Shown here: piece by piece, positions 16,937 to 28,940 of the stretch
How positions within the stretch are numbered: the stretch's first letter is position 1
Layout of the letters: every line of letters begins with the position of its first letter
Assembly (NCBI RefSeq): GCF_000482485.1
Contig: NZ_AXVK01000015.1
Coordinates: 239,855-303,854, forward strand
Source of the DNA: Paucisalibacillus globulus DSM 18846
GTDB taxonomy: Bacteria; Bacillota; Bacilli; Bacillales; Amphibacillaceae
Length of the DNA: 64,000 nucleotides
Reading direction: 5' to 3'
The notes under the pieces: generated by a model
Told to the model about the DNA's origin: nothing
What the model saw: the letters and a program-made list of their open reading frames with translations, nothing else
Databases searched by the model: none
Translations under genes and position numbers: made by a program

Positions 16937-18697
16937 CTATAGTACCCCTGCGTGACCTTTGTAAATGTCACCTTTTGTGCTGTCGATTGTAATATCTTCA
17001 CCGTCTTTTATTAGTTCAAATGCATTTTCAACACCAACCACAACAGGAATTCCTAAACTCAACCCTACTACGCCTGCATGAGAAGTTAATCCCCCTTCAA
17101 GCGTTACAATACCAGCAGACTTTTCAATTGCCGGCATCATATCACGGTCAGTTCCATAAGTTACAATGATATCTCCTTGCTTAACTTTACTTAGTGCTTC
17201 TTCTGCATTCTTTACAATGACTGCTCTTCCGTATGCACTTCGTTTACCGATACCTTGGCCTTTTGCAATGACATCACCAATGATATGAATTTTCATGATG
17301 TTCGTTGCACCAGTTTCTCCAACTGGAACACCAGCAGTAATAACTACTCGATCGCCACGTTTTAATAGGTTGTTTGAAAGCCCAAGCTCTATAGCATTAT
17401 CTAGCATTTCATCGGTTGAGTTTGCTCTGTCACCTGAAATAGCATGAACACCCCAAACTAAAGATAGCTGTCGGTTTACACGCTGATTATGTGTAATAGC
17501 TACAATTGGTGCTTTTGGTCTATATTTAGAAATCATTCTAGCCGTATGTCCACTCTCTGTAGGTGTAACAATTGCACTTACGGATAGGTTCATTGCTGTA
17601 TGTGTTACCGATTGACTAATAGCATCTGTAATTGTCATATCAACAGATTGACTACGATTTTTTAAAATAGAAGAATGATCAAGAGCTGTTTCTGTTTTTT
17701 CAGCAATATTATTCATCGTTCTTACTGACTCAACTGGATAATTTCCAGCTGCAGTTTCTCCAGAAAGCATAATAGCATCTGTACCATCAAAAATAGCATT
17801 TGCCACATCCGATGCTTCAGCTCTTGTTGGACGTGGATTTCTTTGCATGGAATCAAGCATTTGAGTTGCTGTTATAACTGGTTTACCAGCTGTATTACAC
17901 TTTTGAATCAACATTTTTTGAACTAGTGGAACATCTTCTGCAGGTATTTCTACTCCTAAGTCCCCACGAGCAACCATTAATCCATCACTAACCTCTAGGA
18001 TGCTATCTATATTATCAACACCCTCTTGGTTCTCAATCTTTGGTATAAGTTGAATATGTGCTGCATTATGTTGTTCTAGTAATTCTTTAATTTCTAGAAT
18101 ATCGGAAGGTCTACGTACAAATGAAGCAGCGATAAAGTCCAAATCTTGTTCAATACCAAACTTAATATCGTTTGCATCCTTTTCTGTAATACCTGGTAGA
18201 TTAACGGATACGTTTGGAACGTTAACACCTTTTTTGTTTTTAATTAGTCCAGAGTTTAGTGCTACTGTTTTTAATTCTTTATTAGCTTGATCGATTTCCA
18301 CTACTTCTAGTTCAATTAGACCGTCATCTAGTAAAATTCTTGATCCAACATGAACATCATCAATTAAACCAGGGTATGTGATAGAAAAGCGTTCCGCAGT
18401 ACCTTCTACTTCCTTCATAGCTATATACACTGTATTACCTTGAATAAGTTCTGCTTGTCCTTCTATGAAATTGCCTGTACGAATCTCTGGACCTTTTGTG
18501 TCAAGTAAGATAGCAACAGTCTTCCCAGTTTTTTCAGCAGCCTCTCGAATGTTTTTAATACGTGCTCCATGCTCTTCGTAATCCCCATGGGAAAAATTCA
18601 AGCGGGCGACATTCATTCCAGCCTCCATTAAATTCACCAATGTTTCCACTGATTCGGAAGCGGGTCCGATTGTACAGACAATTTTTGTTCTTCTCAT
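16937..18697 (-). CDS. pyk: Pyruvate kinase with C-terminal PEP-utilising domain
   Basis: Pyk makes pyruvate and ATP from phosphoenolpyruvate and ADP. The 586-residue protein starts [13 protein letters not shown] and contains the catalytic and metal-binding segments [29 protein letters not shown] and TATQMLDSM. Residues from about 480 on form the extra swivelling PEP-utilising domain typical of Bacillus Pyk, with the [18 protein letters not shown] histidine motif. AGGAGG precedes the ATG. It follows pfkA by 17 bp, so the two glycolytic genes are one operon, ended by a terminator. Confidence 0.97.
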   Translation of the reverse strand: MRRTKIVCTIGPASESVETLVNLMEAGMNVARLNFSHGDYEEHGARIKNIREAAEKTGKTVAILLDTKGPEIRTGNFIEGQAELIQGNTVYIAMKEVEGTAERFSITYPGLIDDVHVGSRILLDDGLIELEVVEIDQANKELKTVALNSGLIKNKKGVNVPNVSVNLPGITEKDANDIKFGIEQDLDFIAASFVRRPSDILEIKELLEQHNAAHIQLIPKIENQEGVDNIDSILEVSDGLMVARGDLGVEIPAEDVPLVQKMLIQKCNTAGKPVITATQMLDSMQRNPRPTRAEASDVANAIFDGTDAIMLSGETAAGNYPVESVRTMNNIAEKTETALDHSSILKNRSQSVDMTITDAISQSVTHTAMNLSVSAIVTPTESGHTARMISKYRPKAPIVAITHNQRVNRQLSLVWGVHAISGDRANSTDEMLDNAIELGLSNNLLKRGDRVVITAGVPVGETGATNIMKIHIIGDVIAKGQGIGKRSAYGRAVIVKNAEEALSKVKQGDIIVTYGTDRDMMPAIEKSAGIVTLEGGLTSHAGVVGLSLGIPVVVGVENAFELIKDGEDITIDSTKGDIYKGHAGVL

Positions 18698-18714
18698 GAA
18701 TAAATTCCTCCTAA

Positions 18715-20043
<1,329 letters not shown>

Positions 20044-20100
20044 AATAAAAAAGTTGTCACAGTTTTAGGGATGAATCCCCAAAACTGTAACAGCCTTTTT
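20044..20100 (-). terminator. Rho-independent terminator after accA
   Basis: An approximately 15-bp stem made from ACAGTTTTAGGG and CCCCAAAACTGT with loop ATGAAT. On the minus strand it is followed by a T-rich run (AACTTTTTTATTTTTG). On the plus strand it is also followed by TTTTTTAT. It abuts the accA stop. Confidence 0.88.
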
Positions 20101-21056
20101 TATATTTCCTTATATTCTCCAATTTGTTTATACTTTTCCCATCTTTTCTCTAATAATTCCTCAACAGAAAAGATATTTAACTCTTTCAGTGATTTTTCTA
20201 ATACAGCATCGATATTAGTCGCTTGTTGTTTAATATCACGATGGGCTCCACCTTTTGGTTCTGGAATGATTTCATCTACAATTCCAAGTTCAAACAAGTC
20301 TGGAGCAGTAATTCTCATGGATTCAGCAGCTCTTTGAGCCAGTCCAGAATCTTTCCATAAAAGTGCTGCCGCACCCTCTGGAGATATTACAGAGTAGGTA
20401 GAGTTCTCTAACATAAAGATGCGATCACCAACACCTAGAGCTAGTGCACCACCACTTCCACCTTCACCAATTACAATACATACGACCGGAACCTTTAGAC
20501 CTGCCATCTCCATTAGGTTTCTAGCAATTGCTTCACTTTGACCACGTTCCTCAGATTCCTTACCAGGGTCTGCCCCTTTTGTATCAATAAAACAAATAAT
20601 TGGTCGATTAAACTTATCTGCCTGTTTCATATGTCTTAAGGCTTTTCTATACCCTTCAGGGTGTGGCATACCAAAGTTCCTACGAATATTTTCTTTCGTG
20701 TTTTTTCCACGTTGATGTCCAATAACAGTTACAGGAATGTCTTTGTAATACGCTACACCTGAAACGATTGCCTCATCATCACCAAAATTTCTATCCCCAT
20801 GGAACTCAAGGAAATCTGTGAACAACTCCCCAATATAATCTAAAGTAGTTGGTCTTTCTTGATGTCTAGCCATCTGAACACGTTGCCAAGGTTTCAAGTT
20901 ACCATAAATATTTTCCTCTAAATCTTCTAAACGCTTTTCAAGAGTAGCAATCTCTTCAGACAAATCTATTTCACTTTCACCAGTGAACTTCTTTAATTCG
21001 GCAATTTTTTCTTTTAAGTTAACAATTGGCTTTTCAAATTCAAGTATTTGCTTCAT
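20100..21056 (-). CDS. accA: Acetyl-CoA carboxylase carboxyltransferase subunit alpha
   Basis: AccA with AccD transfers the carboxyl group from biotin to acetyl-CoA, giving malonyl-CoA for fatty acid synthesis. The 318-residue protein has the N-terminal helical region, then [12 protein letters not shown], the [12 protein letters not shown] segment, [10 protein letters not shown] and [15 protein letters not shown] forming the oxyanion and CoA sites. Its ATG overlaps the accD stop by 4 bp, so the subunits are translationally coupled. A terminator follows directly. Confidence 0.97.
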   Translation of the reverse strand: MKQILEFEKPIVNLKEKIAELKKFTGESEIDLSEEIATLEKRLEDLEENIYGNLKPWQRVQMARHQERPTTLDYIGELFTDFLEFHGDRNFGDDEAIVSGVAYYKDIPVTVIGHQRGKNTKENIRRNFGMPHPEGYRKALRHMKQADKFNRPIICFIDTKGADPGKESEERGQSEAIARNLMEMAGLKVPVVCIVIGEGGSGGALALGVGDRIFMLENSTYSVISPEGAAALLWKDSGLAQRAAESMRITAPDLFELGIVDEIIPEPKGGAHRDIKQQATNIDAVLEKSLKELNIFSVEELLEKRWEKYKQIGEYKEI

Positions 21057-21913
21057 TCAGGACGAGCCCCCTTCTGATGCATCTTAAGCAGCATTCCTAA
21101 AATATTGTTTAAGTCATGGCGATGGATTACTTTGTCTAGCTGGCCATGCTTTAATAAGAATTCTGCAGTTTGAAAGTCATCTGGTAACTTTTCCCTGGTC
21201 GTTTGCTCAATGATACGTCTTCCAGCAAAACCGATTAATGCACCTGGTTCGGCAAAGTTATAGTCTCCTAAAGAGGCAAAACTAGCAGAAACCCCACCAG
21301 TTGTAGGATGAGTCATAACAGAAATCATCAGTCCTCCAGCATCTGAAAATCGTTTAATTGCCACTGATGTTTTAGACATCTGCATTAAACTTAGTACACC
21401 TTCTTGCATTCTAGCTCCTCCAGATGCGGTAAAAATAATAAACGGTATAGATTCTTTTCTAGCATTTTCAATTGCTCTAGCAATCTTTTCACCCATTACA
21501 GAGCCCATACTTCCCATACGATATCTTGAATCCATTACGGCAAATGCTGTTTCTTGCCCGTCTATTAAACCTTTACCAGTGACCACACCTTCATTTAGCC
21601 CGGTCTTTTCCCGGTCTTTTTGCATTTTTTCATCGTAATCCGGAAAATCCAATGGATTGGAGGTGATTAAGTTACTATCCCATTCTTTAAAAGTACCCTT
21701 ATCAAACAGACTATCAATTCGTTCCCAAGCATTTAATTGATGATGGTGACCACAGTTTGGACATACATTTAAATTAGTGCTCAATTCTTTACGATAAATA
21801 ATCTTACTACAGTTATCACATTTTTTCATTAATCCTTGTGGAATATCAACCTTTGATCCTTCGGTAGGGATAGAGGCGTATTTCTTCTTATTATTAAAAA
21901 GATCCTTAAGCAA
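21053..21913 (-). CDS. accD: Acetyl-CoA carboxylase carboxyltransferase subunit beta
   Basis: Beta subunit of the carboxyltransferase. The 286-residue protein has the N-terminal zinc ribbon [13 protein letters not shown] ... CPNCGHH (four cysteines) and the crotonase-like core with [12 protein letters not shown] and [17 protein letters not shown]. The start is TTG with GGGGG about 9 bases upstream. It precedes and overlaps accA. The spacer to the GntR-type gene (21914-22078) shows no clear operator. Confidence 0.97.
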   Translation of the reverse strand: MLKDLFNNKKKYASIPTEGSKVDIPQGLMKKCDNCSKIIYRKELSTNLNVCPNCGHHHQLNAWERIDSLFDKGTFKEWDSNLITSNPLDFPDYDEKMQKDREKTGLNEGVVTGKGLIDGQETAFAVMDSRYRMGSMGSVMGEKIARAIENARKESIPFIIFTASGGARMQEGVLSLMQMSKTSVAIKRFSDAGGLMISVMTHPTTGGVSASFASLGDYNFAEPGALIGFAGRRIIEQTTREKLPDDFQTAEFLLKHGQLDKVIHRHDLNNILGMLLKMHQKGARPE

Positions 21914-22078
21914 GATATGAGTCCCCCTTTATTAACCAACCACTATACATAACAGATTTCCATTCGGTCTAACATCACTCTTAAAACCTGATTATTTAAC
22001 TATACAGAAGTCTATACAAAAAAGTTGTCATTAATAGTCGAAGAAAAAGAAAAAAATAATAGATTATAATTTCAAAAC

Positions 22079-22684
22079 TTAATATAGTTTTTCTTCGTTA
22101 AATAGACCTTCAATAGATGGATAGTTTTGGGTTTTATAGATTTCAATTAAATTAGTATAAAATTCACTTGAGTAGTGATTCGAAAAACTTTTTGAATATT
22201 CATCAATTAACCCCCACATACGTGCTAATAATTGATTTTCAGTCAACTCTAAAACATATTTAAAGAACGAATAATGTTGTTCTTTTATAGTGGTAGAGGA
22301 ATTATTCAACTTATTCTCTAATTGTTCCAGTTTCACTTGATCCATCTGATGACAAATAAGTTTAGCTGCCTCTTTCTCTAAAAGACGCTTCACGATATGC
22401 AATTCATCTTTAGTAGTTTGACTAAGTATGAATGTAGATAATAGCTCAACCGTATGATATGGGCGATACTTACTTAAATACGTGCCACCACCGTGTCTTG
22501 TCTCTATCACTCCAATTAACTCCATCGCCCTTAATGCCTCTCGTATAGATGATCTGCCAGCACCTAACTTTTCCGACAATTCCCTTTCAGAAGGAAGTTT
22601 ATCTCCAGGCCTTAAATCATTAACCTCGATAAACTTGCGAATTTCTTCTAATACCCCTTGATATACTTTTTGTTTAGGTGACAT
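22079..22684 (-). CDS. GntR family (FadR subfamily) transcriptional regulator
   Basis: A DNA-binding regulator of about 201 residues. The N-terminal winged helix is complete: GDKLPSERELSEKLGAGRSSIREALRAMELIGVIETRHGGGTYLS. The C-terminal effector domain is helical and short for an FCD domain. Candidate starts are ATG at 22684, GTG at 22690 and GTG at 22702; AAAGGAG sits right at the last, so one of the two downstream starts is more likely. It lies 58 bp after the malic enzyme gene and before accDA on the same strand. That suggests, without proof, control of malate or fatty-acid precursor metabolism. B. subtilis has no equivalent at this place. Confidence 0.85.
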   Translation of the reverse strand: MSPKQKVYQGVLEEIRKFIEVNDLRPGDKLPSERELSEKLGAGRSSIREALRAMELIGVIETRHGGGTYLSKYRPYHTVELLSTFILSQTTKDELHIVKRLLEKEAAKLICHQMDQVKLEQLENKLNNSSTTIKEQHYSFFKYVLELTENQLLARMWGLIDEYSKSFSNHYSSEFYTNLIEIYKTQNYPSIEGLFNEEKLY

Positions 22685-22741
22685 GGACACCCCATGTTTC
22701 ACTCCTTTAAGTAAAAACCCTTTTCTTGAAAGGAAATGTAA

Positions 22742-23971
22742 TTACTTAATATTTGCAAGCTTTCTTGTCTTTTCTATAATTTCTTCAGGGTCCACCTGGA
22801 TGCGTGCAACACCTGATTCCATTGCTGCTTTTGCCACTTCCGAAGCCACTAATGGGGCTACTCTTGGGTCAAAAGGGGCAGGGATAACATAATCCTCATT
22901 CAATTCATTCTCAGATATCAATGATGCAATTGCTTCTGCTGCTGCAACTTTCATCTTTTCATTAATACGAGTAGCTCGTACATCTAGTGCACCTCGGAAA
23001 ATCCCTGGAAATGCAAGTACATTATTTACTTGGTTTGGAAAATCTGATCGACCTGTGCCAATCACTTTTGCCCCTGCTTCTTTTGCGTCCTCTGGTAGTA
23101 TTTCAGGATCTGGGTTAGCCATCGCAAAAATAATTGGATCGGCATTCATTTTTCTAACCATATCTTTTGTTAATGCACCTGCTACTGATACACCGATGAA
23201 TACATCAGCACCATCTAACACTTCTTCCAATGAACCTTCTTTTTTATCACGGTTTGTTATTTTAGATATAGAGTCCTTTACATCATTCATCCCATAAGAA
23301 CGTCCCTCAAAAATCGCACCTCGAGAATCGCACATAATAACATCACGTACTCCAAAATGATACAGCAATTTAACGATTGCAATTCCTGCCGCACCTGCAC
23401 CATTTGCAACAACTTTTATTTCTGAAAAAGTCTTTCCAACTAACTTTAATGCATTGATTAAACCAGCCACTGTAACGATAGCTGTTCCATGTTGGTCATC
23501 ATGAAAAATAGGAATATTCGTTTCCTTTTTTAATCGTTCTTCGATAATAAAGCAGTTAGGAGCCGCTATATCTTCTAAATTAACCCCACCAAATGTAGGT
23601 TCCATCAATTTTACAGTTTTCACAATCTCATCCACATCATGTGTATCTAAACAAATTGGGAAGGAGTCCACTCCAGCAAATGTCTTAAATAATACTGCCT
23701 TCCCTTCCATAACTGGAAGTGCGGCCTCTGGACCAATATTACCCAAACCAAGAACTGCGGAACCGTCACTTACAACGGCAACCATATTCCCTTTCATCGT
23801 ATAGTCATAAACCGTTTCTTTACGGTCATGAATCACCTTACAAGGTTCAGCAACTCCGGGAGAATAAGCTAGACTTAGTTCCTTTGCATTTGTTACTGGC
23901 ACCTTTGTTACGGTTTCCAGTTTTCCCTTATTTTGTTTGTGCATATGCAATGCTTCATCTTTTAAATTCAC
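22742..23971 (-). CDS. ytsJ: Malic enzyme
   Basis: Oxidative decarboxylation of malate to pyruvate; the B. subtilis YtsJ homologue is NADP-linked. The 409-residue short-form protein has LAYSPGVAEPC with the catalytic tyrosine region, GLGNIGPEAALPVMEGKA, the metal-binding FHDDQHGTAIV, a Rossmann motif NGAGAAGIAI, and FAMANPDPEI. The start is GTG with AAGGAG 10 bases upstream. It is followed by the GntR regulator gene and lies between dnaE and accDA as in B. subtilis. Confidence 0.95.
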   Translation of the reverse strand: MNLKDEALHMHKQNKGKLETVTKVPVTNAKELSLAYSPGVAEPCKVIHDRKETVYDYTMKGNMVAVVSDGSAVLGLGNIGPEAALPVMEGKAVLFKTFAGVDSFPICLDTHDVDEIVKTVKLMEPTFGGVNLEDIAAPNCFIIEERLKKETNIPIFHDDQHGTAIVTVAGLINALKLVGKTFSEIKVVANGAGAAGIAIVKLLYHFGVRDVIMCDSRGAIFEGRSYGMNDVKDSISKITNRDKKEGSLEEVLDGADVFIGVSVAGALTKDMVRKMNADPIIFAMANPDPEILPEDAKEAGAKVIGTGRSDFPNQVNNVLAFPGIFRGALDVRATRINEKMKVAAAEAIASLISENELNEDYVIPAPFDPRVAPLVASEVAKAAMESGVARIQVDPEEIIEKTRKLANIK

Positions 23972-24064
23972 TTCTATTTAGCTCCTTTTTGCGAGTTGAA
24001 GTGGTCTGACCACTTAACTATTACATTATATCAAAATGTTGTACTCTGTAAAGTTTCGTTTATT

Positions 24065-27000
24065 TTACGTTCGTTCATAAACCACATTTGGTTTTCCAAA
24101 AAAGTCTGTCAAGGTGTTCAATGTTTCTTTATTCACATGAATAAAATATTCTTTTGCCAACCGATAGGTCTTCTTTTGTTCTTCATGATAAACAATAACC
24201 GGAGTTGATCCAGGATTTGCTTTTGCAATATTTAAAATTACAGGCAGAGCATCCTTACTAGTTTGCTCTGTTGTCTTAATAAACAACCTCTGATTAACTT
24301 TATTAACCAATTTCTTTTCATCAAATGGTTCAATCATTGAAAGTAACCATTGTTTCTTGCCATTTCGCTTCTCTATTTTCCCAGAGATAAATATTAACGT
24401 TTCCTCTTCAATAAAACGACCTTCCTTACGATAAAGTTCAGGAAATACTACCGCATCCATATCTTCCGTCTCATCACTAAGGATTAGAAAAGCCATCGGT
24501 TCGCCTCGTTTTGTACGAATCGTTTTAATTCCTTGGATAATTACGGCACTTTTGAAACTTTTACTTTCCTCAATACTTTCAGCATGGTTTAAGGAAATGT
24601 AACCATTCTCTCTTAACTGGTTTCGATACTGCAGAAGTGGGTGACTAGATATATAGATGCCAAGTAACTCTTTTTCATCAGAAAGCTTTTTAATTTGGGT
24701 GAAGTCCTCAATATCTACATAATTAGGTACAAGATCTATTTGGTCTTGGAATAAACTTGGTTGATCTGTAAATTCTCTAAACAACTCACCTGATTCAACC
24801 GCTTGATCTATAGAAGCTAAAAGACTCGCTCTATTATCGTAAGTGTCATCAAATGCCCCAGCCATTATTAATGACTCCATCGTTGCACGATTGACGATTT
24901 TAGGTGAAATACGTAGACAAAAATCAAATAAGTTTTTAAATGGGCCATGTTTTCTGACACCGATAATCTCCTGAACAGCCTGTTTCCCAACACCTTTAAT
25001 GGATTGTAATCCCATTCGAATACAATCATTCTCTACCGTAAAACGACCATAACTTCTGTTGATAGAAGGTGAACTAATTTTAATGGATAAGTCCTTCATT
25101 TCTTTGATATACATATGAATTTTGTCATGCTGATTACCAATGGATGTTAAGAGTTCCGCATAAAAATGCTTTGGAAAATGAATCTTTAAGTAGGCCAATC
25201 GATAGGATATTTTACTATAGGCAACTGCATGACTTTTTGGAAATCCATAATTAGAAAACTTCACAATCCATGCAAAAATCTCTTCTCCAACTTTTCTTTC
25301 GTACCCATTCTTCATACACCCTTGGATAAAGTCTTCTTCTTGCTGGTCCATAATGTCTTGCTTTTTTTTACTTACTGCACGTCTTAAGACATCTGCCTCT
25401 CCCAGTGTATAACCTGCAATGTGATGGGCAATTTGCATAATCTGTTCCTGATAAATTAAAACACCATACGTACTGTTCAGAATAGGTTCTAAATCTGGAT
25501 GTGGATAAGTTACCTTTTTCCTACCATGTTTTCTCTCAATGTATGTCGGGATAAAATCCATAGGACCGGGCCTATATAAAGCATTTACTGCTACAATATC
25601 ATCAAAAGAACTCGGCTGTAATTGTTCCAATACTTGCTTCATTCCATCAGATTCCAATTGGAAAACACCATTAGTCTTTCCTTTTTTTAATAAATCAAAA
25701 GTTAAGTCATCGTGTTCGGGAATTTCATCTAGCTGAAAATCCTTCATTTCTTTATAACGAATAGAATCTACAATCCGCTCAATAAGTGTTAAGTTTCGCA
25801 ACCCTAAAAAGTCCATTTTAAGTAAACCTAATGACTCAAGGTCATTCATAGGATACTGCGTTAAAGCTGTACTAGTTGCTCCTATCGTTAATGGAACATG
25901 TTCAACAAGTGGTTTCTCACTAATTACAACCCCTGCAGCATGGGTGGAAACATGTCTCGGTATACCTTCTAATATAGTTGCAATTTTAAATAGACCTTTC
26001 AAACTCTCAGATTGCTGTACGTAATTTGTTAACTCATTAGATGAATTTAATATGCTTGCTAATGTACCGGAAGTTTGGTTCGGAATATGGTTTAGAATAA
26101 AGTATATATCCTGTTGGTTAATGTCCATCGTTTTTCCCAATTCCCTAATTAAGGAACGAGGAGCAAATGTACCAAAGGTAATAATTTGCGCAACATGCTC
26201 GGGCCCGTATCTATCCCGAACATATGCAATCACCTCATCCCGTCTAATATCGGAAAAATCTATATCAATATCAGGCATGGTAATTCGTTCTGGATTCAAA
26301 AATCGTTCAAACAATAGATTATATTTAATAGGATCCACGTCCGTTATTCCTAATGAATAGGCAACGATAGATCCTGCTGAAGAACCACGACCGGGACCAA
26401 CCATAATACGTTGTTCTTTCGCATATTTAATAAAATCCCAAACGATAAGAAAATAATCACTAAAGTTCATTGATTTAATAATGGAAAGTTCATGTTCCAG
26501 TCTTGCTTTAATCTGCTCTGTAACATGAAGATAACGATTTTTAATATTATCCCAACAAATTTTCTCCAAGTATTCATGTGCAGAAAACCCATTTGGAACT
26601 GGATATGTCGGAAGCATTCTCGCATCAAAATCTAATGTAACCGTACATTTATCCTGGATATTTGTAGTTTCTTTTATAACTTCTGGCCAATCATGAAATA
26701 ATTGCTCCATCTCATATATAGGTCGCAAATGATGTTGTTTATTATTCAGTTTTGCATGCTGTATGGACCAATTTTTACCATGCTTCATTGCTTGTAGACA
26801 ATCATATGCATAGACATCCTTTTCCCGTAAGTAAGAAACATCATTAATTGCAACAGCTTTTGTCTGGTATATATCCTGATAGGCCTTTATTCCTTTATTA
26901 AACAGTTTGTCGTTTTCAGAACCAAAGTCGACAACTCCTAAATAAAAATCGTCTTTTCCAACAAGTGATTTCCAGAATGAGAGGTAGTTTTCAATTTGCT

Positions 27001-27418
27001 CATAGGAGGAGTTTTGTATTAAATGATATACTCTACTTTTACCCACTGGGAGAATCATAACTAAGTGATTAATATAATCAGCTAATTGAACTTTTTCAAT
27101 TCCATGTTGCTGACTTCTTTGAATATCTGTACTTAATTTAGTTAAGTTCTTATAGCCCTTATTATTTTTAGCTAGTAAAATGATTTCTTCTGAATTCTCC
27201 TCATCGTCTAACACGGTTACTGTCATTCCAATAATAGGCTTTATTCCACTCTTCATACATGCCTTATAAAAGGGAATTACCCCGTATAACACATTCTCAT
27301 CTGTGATACTCAAACCACTAAATCCTAACTGTTTGGCCTGATTTATTAACTTTTCAATTGTGATTGTACTATTTAAAAAGCTATAAGCTGTTTTAACTTG
27401 CAAATGAGTAAATGACAT
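24065..27418 (-). CDS. dnaE: DNA polymerase III subunit alpha, DnaE type
   Basis: DnaE extends RNA primers before hand-over to PolC in Bacillus and is error-prone. The 1117-residue length fits. It begins with a PHP domain (SFTHLQVKTAYSFLNS), continues with the polymerase palm containing GPGRGSSAGSIVAYSLGI and the catalytic PDIDIDFSD, then the finger segment with GVLIYQEQIMQIAH and YSKISYRLAYLK, helix-hairpin-helix (SIKGVGKQAVQEI) and a C-terminal OB fold. It lacks the internal exonuclease insertion of PolC. It is divergent from ytrHI. Confidence 0.97.
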   Translation of the reverse strand: MSFTHLQVKTAYSFLNSTITIEKLINQAKQLGFSGLSITDENVLYGVIPFYKACMKSGIKPIIGMTVTVLDDEENSEEIILLAKNNKGYKNLTKLSTDIQRSQQHGIEKVQLADYINHLVMILPVGKSRVYHLIQNSSYEQIENYLSFWKSLVGKDDFYLGVVDFGSENDKLFNKGIKAYQDIYQTKAVAINDVSYLREKDVYAYDCLQAMKHGKNWSIQHAKLNNKQHHLRPIYEMEQLFHDWPEVIKETTNIQDKCTVTLDFDARMLPTYPVPNGFSAHEYLEKICWDNIKNRYLHVTEQIKARLEHELSIIKSMNFSDYFLIVWDFIKYAKEQRIMVGPGRGSSAGSIVAYSLGITDVDPIKYNLLFERFLNPERITMPDIDIDFSDIRRDEVIAYVRDRYGPEHVAQIITFGTFAPRSLIRELGKTMDINQQDIYFILNHIPNQTSGTLASILNSSNELTNYVQQSESLKGLFKIATILEGIPRHVSTHAAGVVISEKPLVEHVPLTIGATSTALTQYPMNDLESLGLLKMDFLGLRNLTLIERIVDSIRYKEMKDFQLDEIPEHDDLTFDLLKKGKTNGVFQLESDGMKQVLEQLQPSSFDDIVAVNALYRPGPMDFIPTYIERKHGRKKVTYPHPDLEPILNSTYGVLIYQEQIMQIAHHIAGYTLGEADVLRRAVSKKKQDIMDQQEEDFIQGCMKNGYERKVGEEIFAWIVKFSNYGFPKSHAVAYSKISYRLAYLKIHFPKHFYAELLTSIGNQHDKIHMYIKEMKDLSIKISSPSINRSYGRFTVENDCIRMGLQSIKGVGKQAVQEIIGVRKHGPFKNLFDFCLRISPKIVNRATMESLIMAGAFDDTYDNRASLLASIDQAVESGELFREFTDQPSLFQDQIDLVPNYVDIEDFTQIKKLSDEKELLGIYISSHPLLQYRNQLRENGYISLNHAESIEESKSFKSAVIIQGIKTIRTKRGEPMAFLILSDETEDMDAVVFPELYRKEGRFIEEETLIFISGKIEKRNGKKQWLLSMIEPFDEKKLVNKVNQRLFIKTTEQTSKDALPVILNIAKANPGSTPVIVYHEEQKKTYRLAKEYFIHVNKETLNTLTDFFGKPNVVYERT

Positions 27419-27549
27419 ACTATCCCGCCTCTTCTTTCTCTTATTCTATTATAGCCAAATTTGACGCTATCTGTATATCAACAAACATAACTTGTCCCTA
27501 ATCTTCATAGAATGAAGGGAACACAACTATTAGTTAAGGGGTATTCATA

Positions 27550-27882
27550 ATGGAAGAACGATTTTTCGCACAATTTATCCATTGTTTTTTTATTGCCTTT
27601 GGTGTAATTATAGGTGGATCACTAATAGGAAGTATCGGTGCATTTGCAACAGGGGATGCACCATTAACTGAGGTACTCCGAATTGGAAAGAAACTAGGAA
27701 TCTGGGCAATCGTTGCAGCAATTGGCGGAACATTTGATGCCATTGAAAAATTCCAGGATGGTTTTCTTGAGGGAACTTCTATAGAAATTTTAAAACAAGG
27801 ACTGCTGATACTGTCAGCTATGGGGGGCGCAAAAACAGCGATGATTATTCTTGAATGGCTCGTTCAGGAGGAAATTACATAA
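27550..27882 (+). CDS. ytrH: Sporulation membrane protein YtrH
   Basis: Small membrane protein (110 residues) of the YtrH family, needed for efficient sporulation and made in the mother cell in B. subtilis. Two or three hydrophobic segments are seen: FIHCFFIAFGVIIGGSLIGSIG, LGIWAIVAAIGGTF and the C-terminal LLILSAMGGAKTAMIILEW. The stop codon overlaps the ytrI ATG (TAATG), so the pair is translationally coupled. It is divergent from dnaE as in B. subtilis. Confidence 0.92.
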   Translation: MEERFFAQFIHCFFIAFGVIIGGSLIGSIGAFATGDAPLTEVLRIGKKLGIWAIVAAIGGTFDAIEKFQDGFLEGTSIEILKQGLLILSAMGGAKTAMIILEWLVQEEIT

Positions 27883-28385
27883 TGCATATCCCTAGGTATT
27901 ATCGAAAACCTGGATGGCAACGATTTTTAGTTGGAATCTTCTTTGGTGCACTTTTTTCCTATTGGGTTGTATTATTTATGTACGGAACAATGTATGAGCG
28001 TTTATTAGAAGAAAACAGTGAAATCCAAGGAAAGTTGGAAAACGCTGAAAAAAAAGTCCTGGCACTAGAAAAGGATAAAGCAGATTTAAATGAATTATCC
28101 AAACAAAAAATTACCGTGGAAGAAATTGATTTAGAGATTTTGAATGCAACCGATTTAAAAATAGATACTTTACTACAACACCAGTTAGAAAGCCTTGTTA
28201 AAGAAGAAATCGAAGACATTATCGGAAGAGAAATTCAGTCAATTGGGGAAAGTGATACCCTAATATTCTCCGCCATAGAAAATAAAACCTTTAAAGTGGA
28301 TGATTTCACCTACTATTTTGAAATAGAAAGATTAGTCATTGCTCCTACCGTTAGAATTGTTGTTAAAGCAAAGATTTCTAATTAA
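27882..28385 (+). CDS. ytrI: Sporulation membrane protein YtrI
   Basis: A 167-residue sporulation protein with one N-terminal membrane helix (FLVGIFFGALFSYWVVLFMYG) followed by a coiled coil (LEENSEIQGKLENAEKKV ...) and a small alpha/beta domain. The ATG at 27882 is chosen because AGGAGG lies about 10 bases upstream inside ytrH; the protein then starts MHIPRYYRKPGW. It acts with YtrH in the mother-cell membrane. A terminator follows at 28410-28448. Confidence 0.92.
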   Translation: MHIPRYYRKPGWQRFLVGIFFGALFSYWVVLFMYGTMYERLLEENSEIQGKLENAEKKVLALEKDKADLNELSKQKITVEEIDLEILNATDLKIDTLLQHQLESLVKEEIEDIIGREIQSIGESDTLIFSAIENKTFKVDDFTYYFEIERLVIAPTVRIVVKAKISN

Positions 28386-28409
28386 CTTCACTTGTAAACA
28401 AACACCTAA

Positions 28410-28448
28410 ACCTTTCCTTTAACATATGTTTACTGGGAAAGGTTTTTT
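28410..28448 (+). terminator. Terminator after ytrHI
   Basis: AACCTTTCC and GGGAAAGGTT arms around a loop of about 18 bases, followed by TTTTTTAT on the plus strand. The rest of the gap to 28697 is AT-rich; it holds a small palindrome ATGAAT-AATC-ATTCAT near 28595 and no recognised gene. Confidence 0.75.
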
Positions 28449-28697
28449 ATCGGAATTCCCCAATATTTACCAACTTGGTAATCCCTTTAAAAACAATAAT
28501 ATTTAGAATTAAGTTTTTATTATGTGAACATTTCATGAAACAGTTCTTTTGTAGGTATTAATTCCAATAATTTTCAAGTAAAATATGGATATAGATGAAT
28601 AATCATTCATATAATAGCAAAAGTGGAAATACCTGTTAAAAACCTTATCCGTAAAACTATATAATTCTTTAATAAATTATGAAAGGAGAGGATTCAT

Positions 28698-28895
28698 ATG
28701 TTAATCATGAATGAGAGAACTACACGAGACCGTAAGATTGAACAATTAATGAATGGCCGTACAGCTTATGCAGAATCCAAAGAAGTCATTCGCTTGATTA
28801 AGAGAGACATAGAAAGATATGGACTTCAAGTATATTATGATGAAACACCTACTGGTTGCTGGTTTATTCCTATCACAACTAGCAAGAGTAGTTAA
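28698..28895 (+). CDS. Small conserved protein of unknown function (65 aa)
   Basis: A 65-residue soluble, charged protein: MNERTTRDRKIEQLM, then AYAESKEVIRLIKRDIERYG and a short C-terminal strand region ending in GCWFIPI. A strong GGAGAGG lies 7 bases before the first ATG, and a terminator follows directly, so it is a genuine single-gene unit. Fully helical N-terminal part and small beta part are predicted by eye. Between ytrI and nrnA B. subtilis also has small genes, but I cannot name this one with confidence. Confidence 0.7.
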   Translation: MLIMNERTTRDRKIEQLMNGRTAYAESKEVIRLIKRDIERYGLQVYYDETPTGCWFIPITTSKSS

Positions 28896-28897
28896 AT

Positions 28898-28932
28898 GTG
28901 CTGATTTCTGTTGAGAAATCAGCACGTTTTTG
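28898..28932. terminator. Bidirectional terminator between the small gene and nrnA
   Basis: GTGCTGATTTC and GAAATCAGCAC arms with a 6-base loop, followed on the plus strand by GTTTTTG. It separates the convergent small gene and nrnA. Confidence 0.85.
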
Positions 28933-28940
28933 TTTACGGC

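Noticed and set aside
27534..27743. Minus-strand open frame opposite ytrH
   Set aside because: It is the antisense shadow of ytrH; it has no ribosome binding site.
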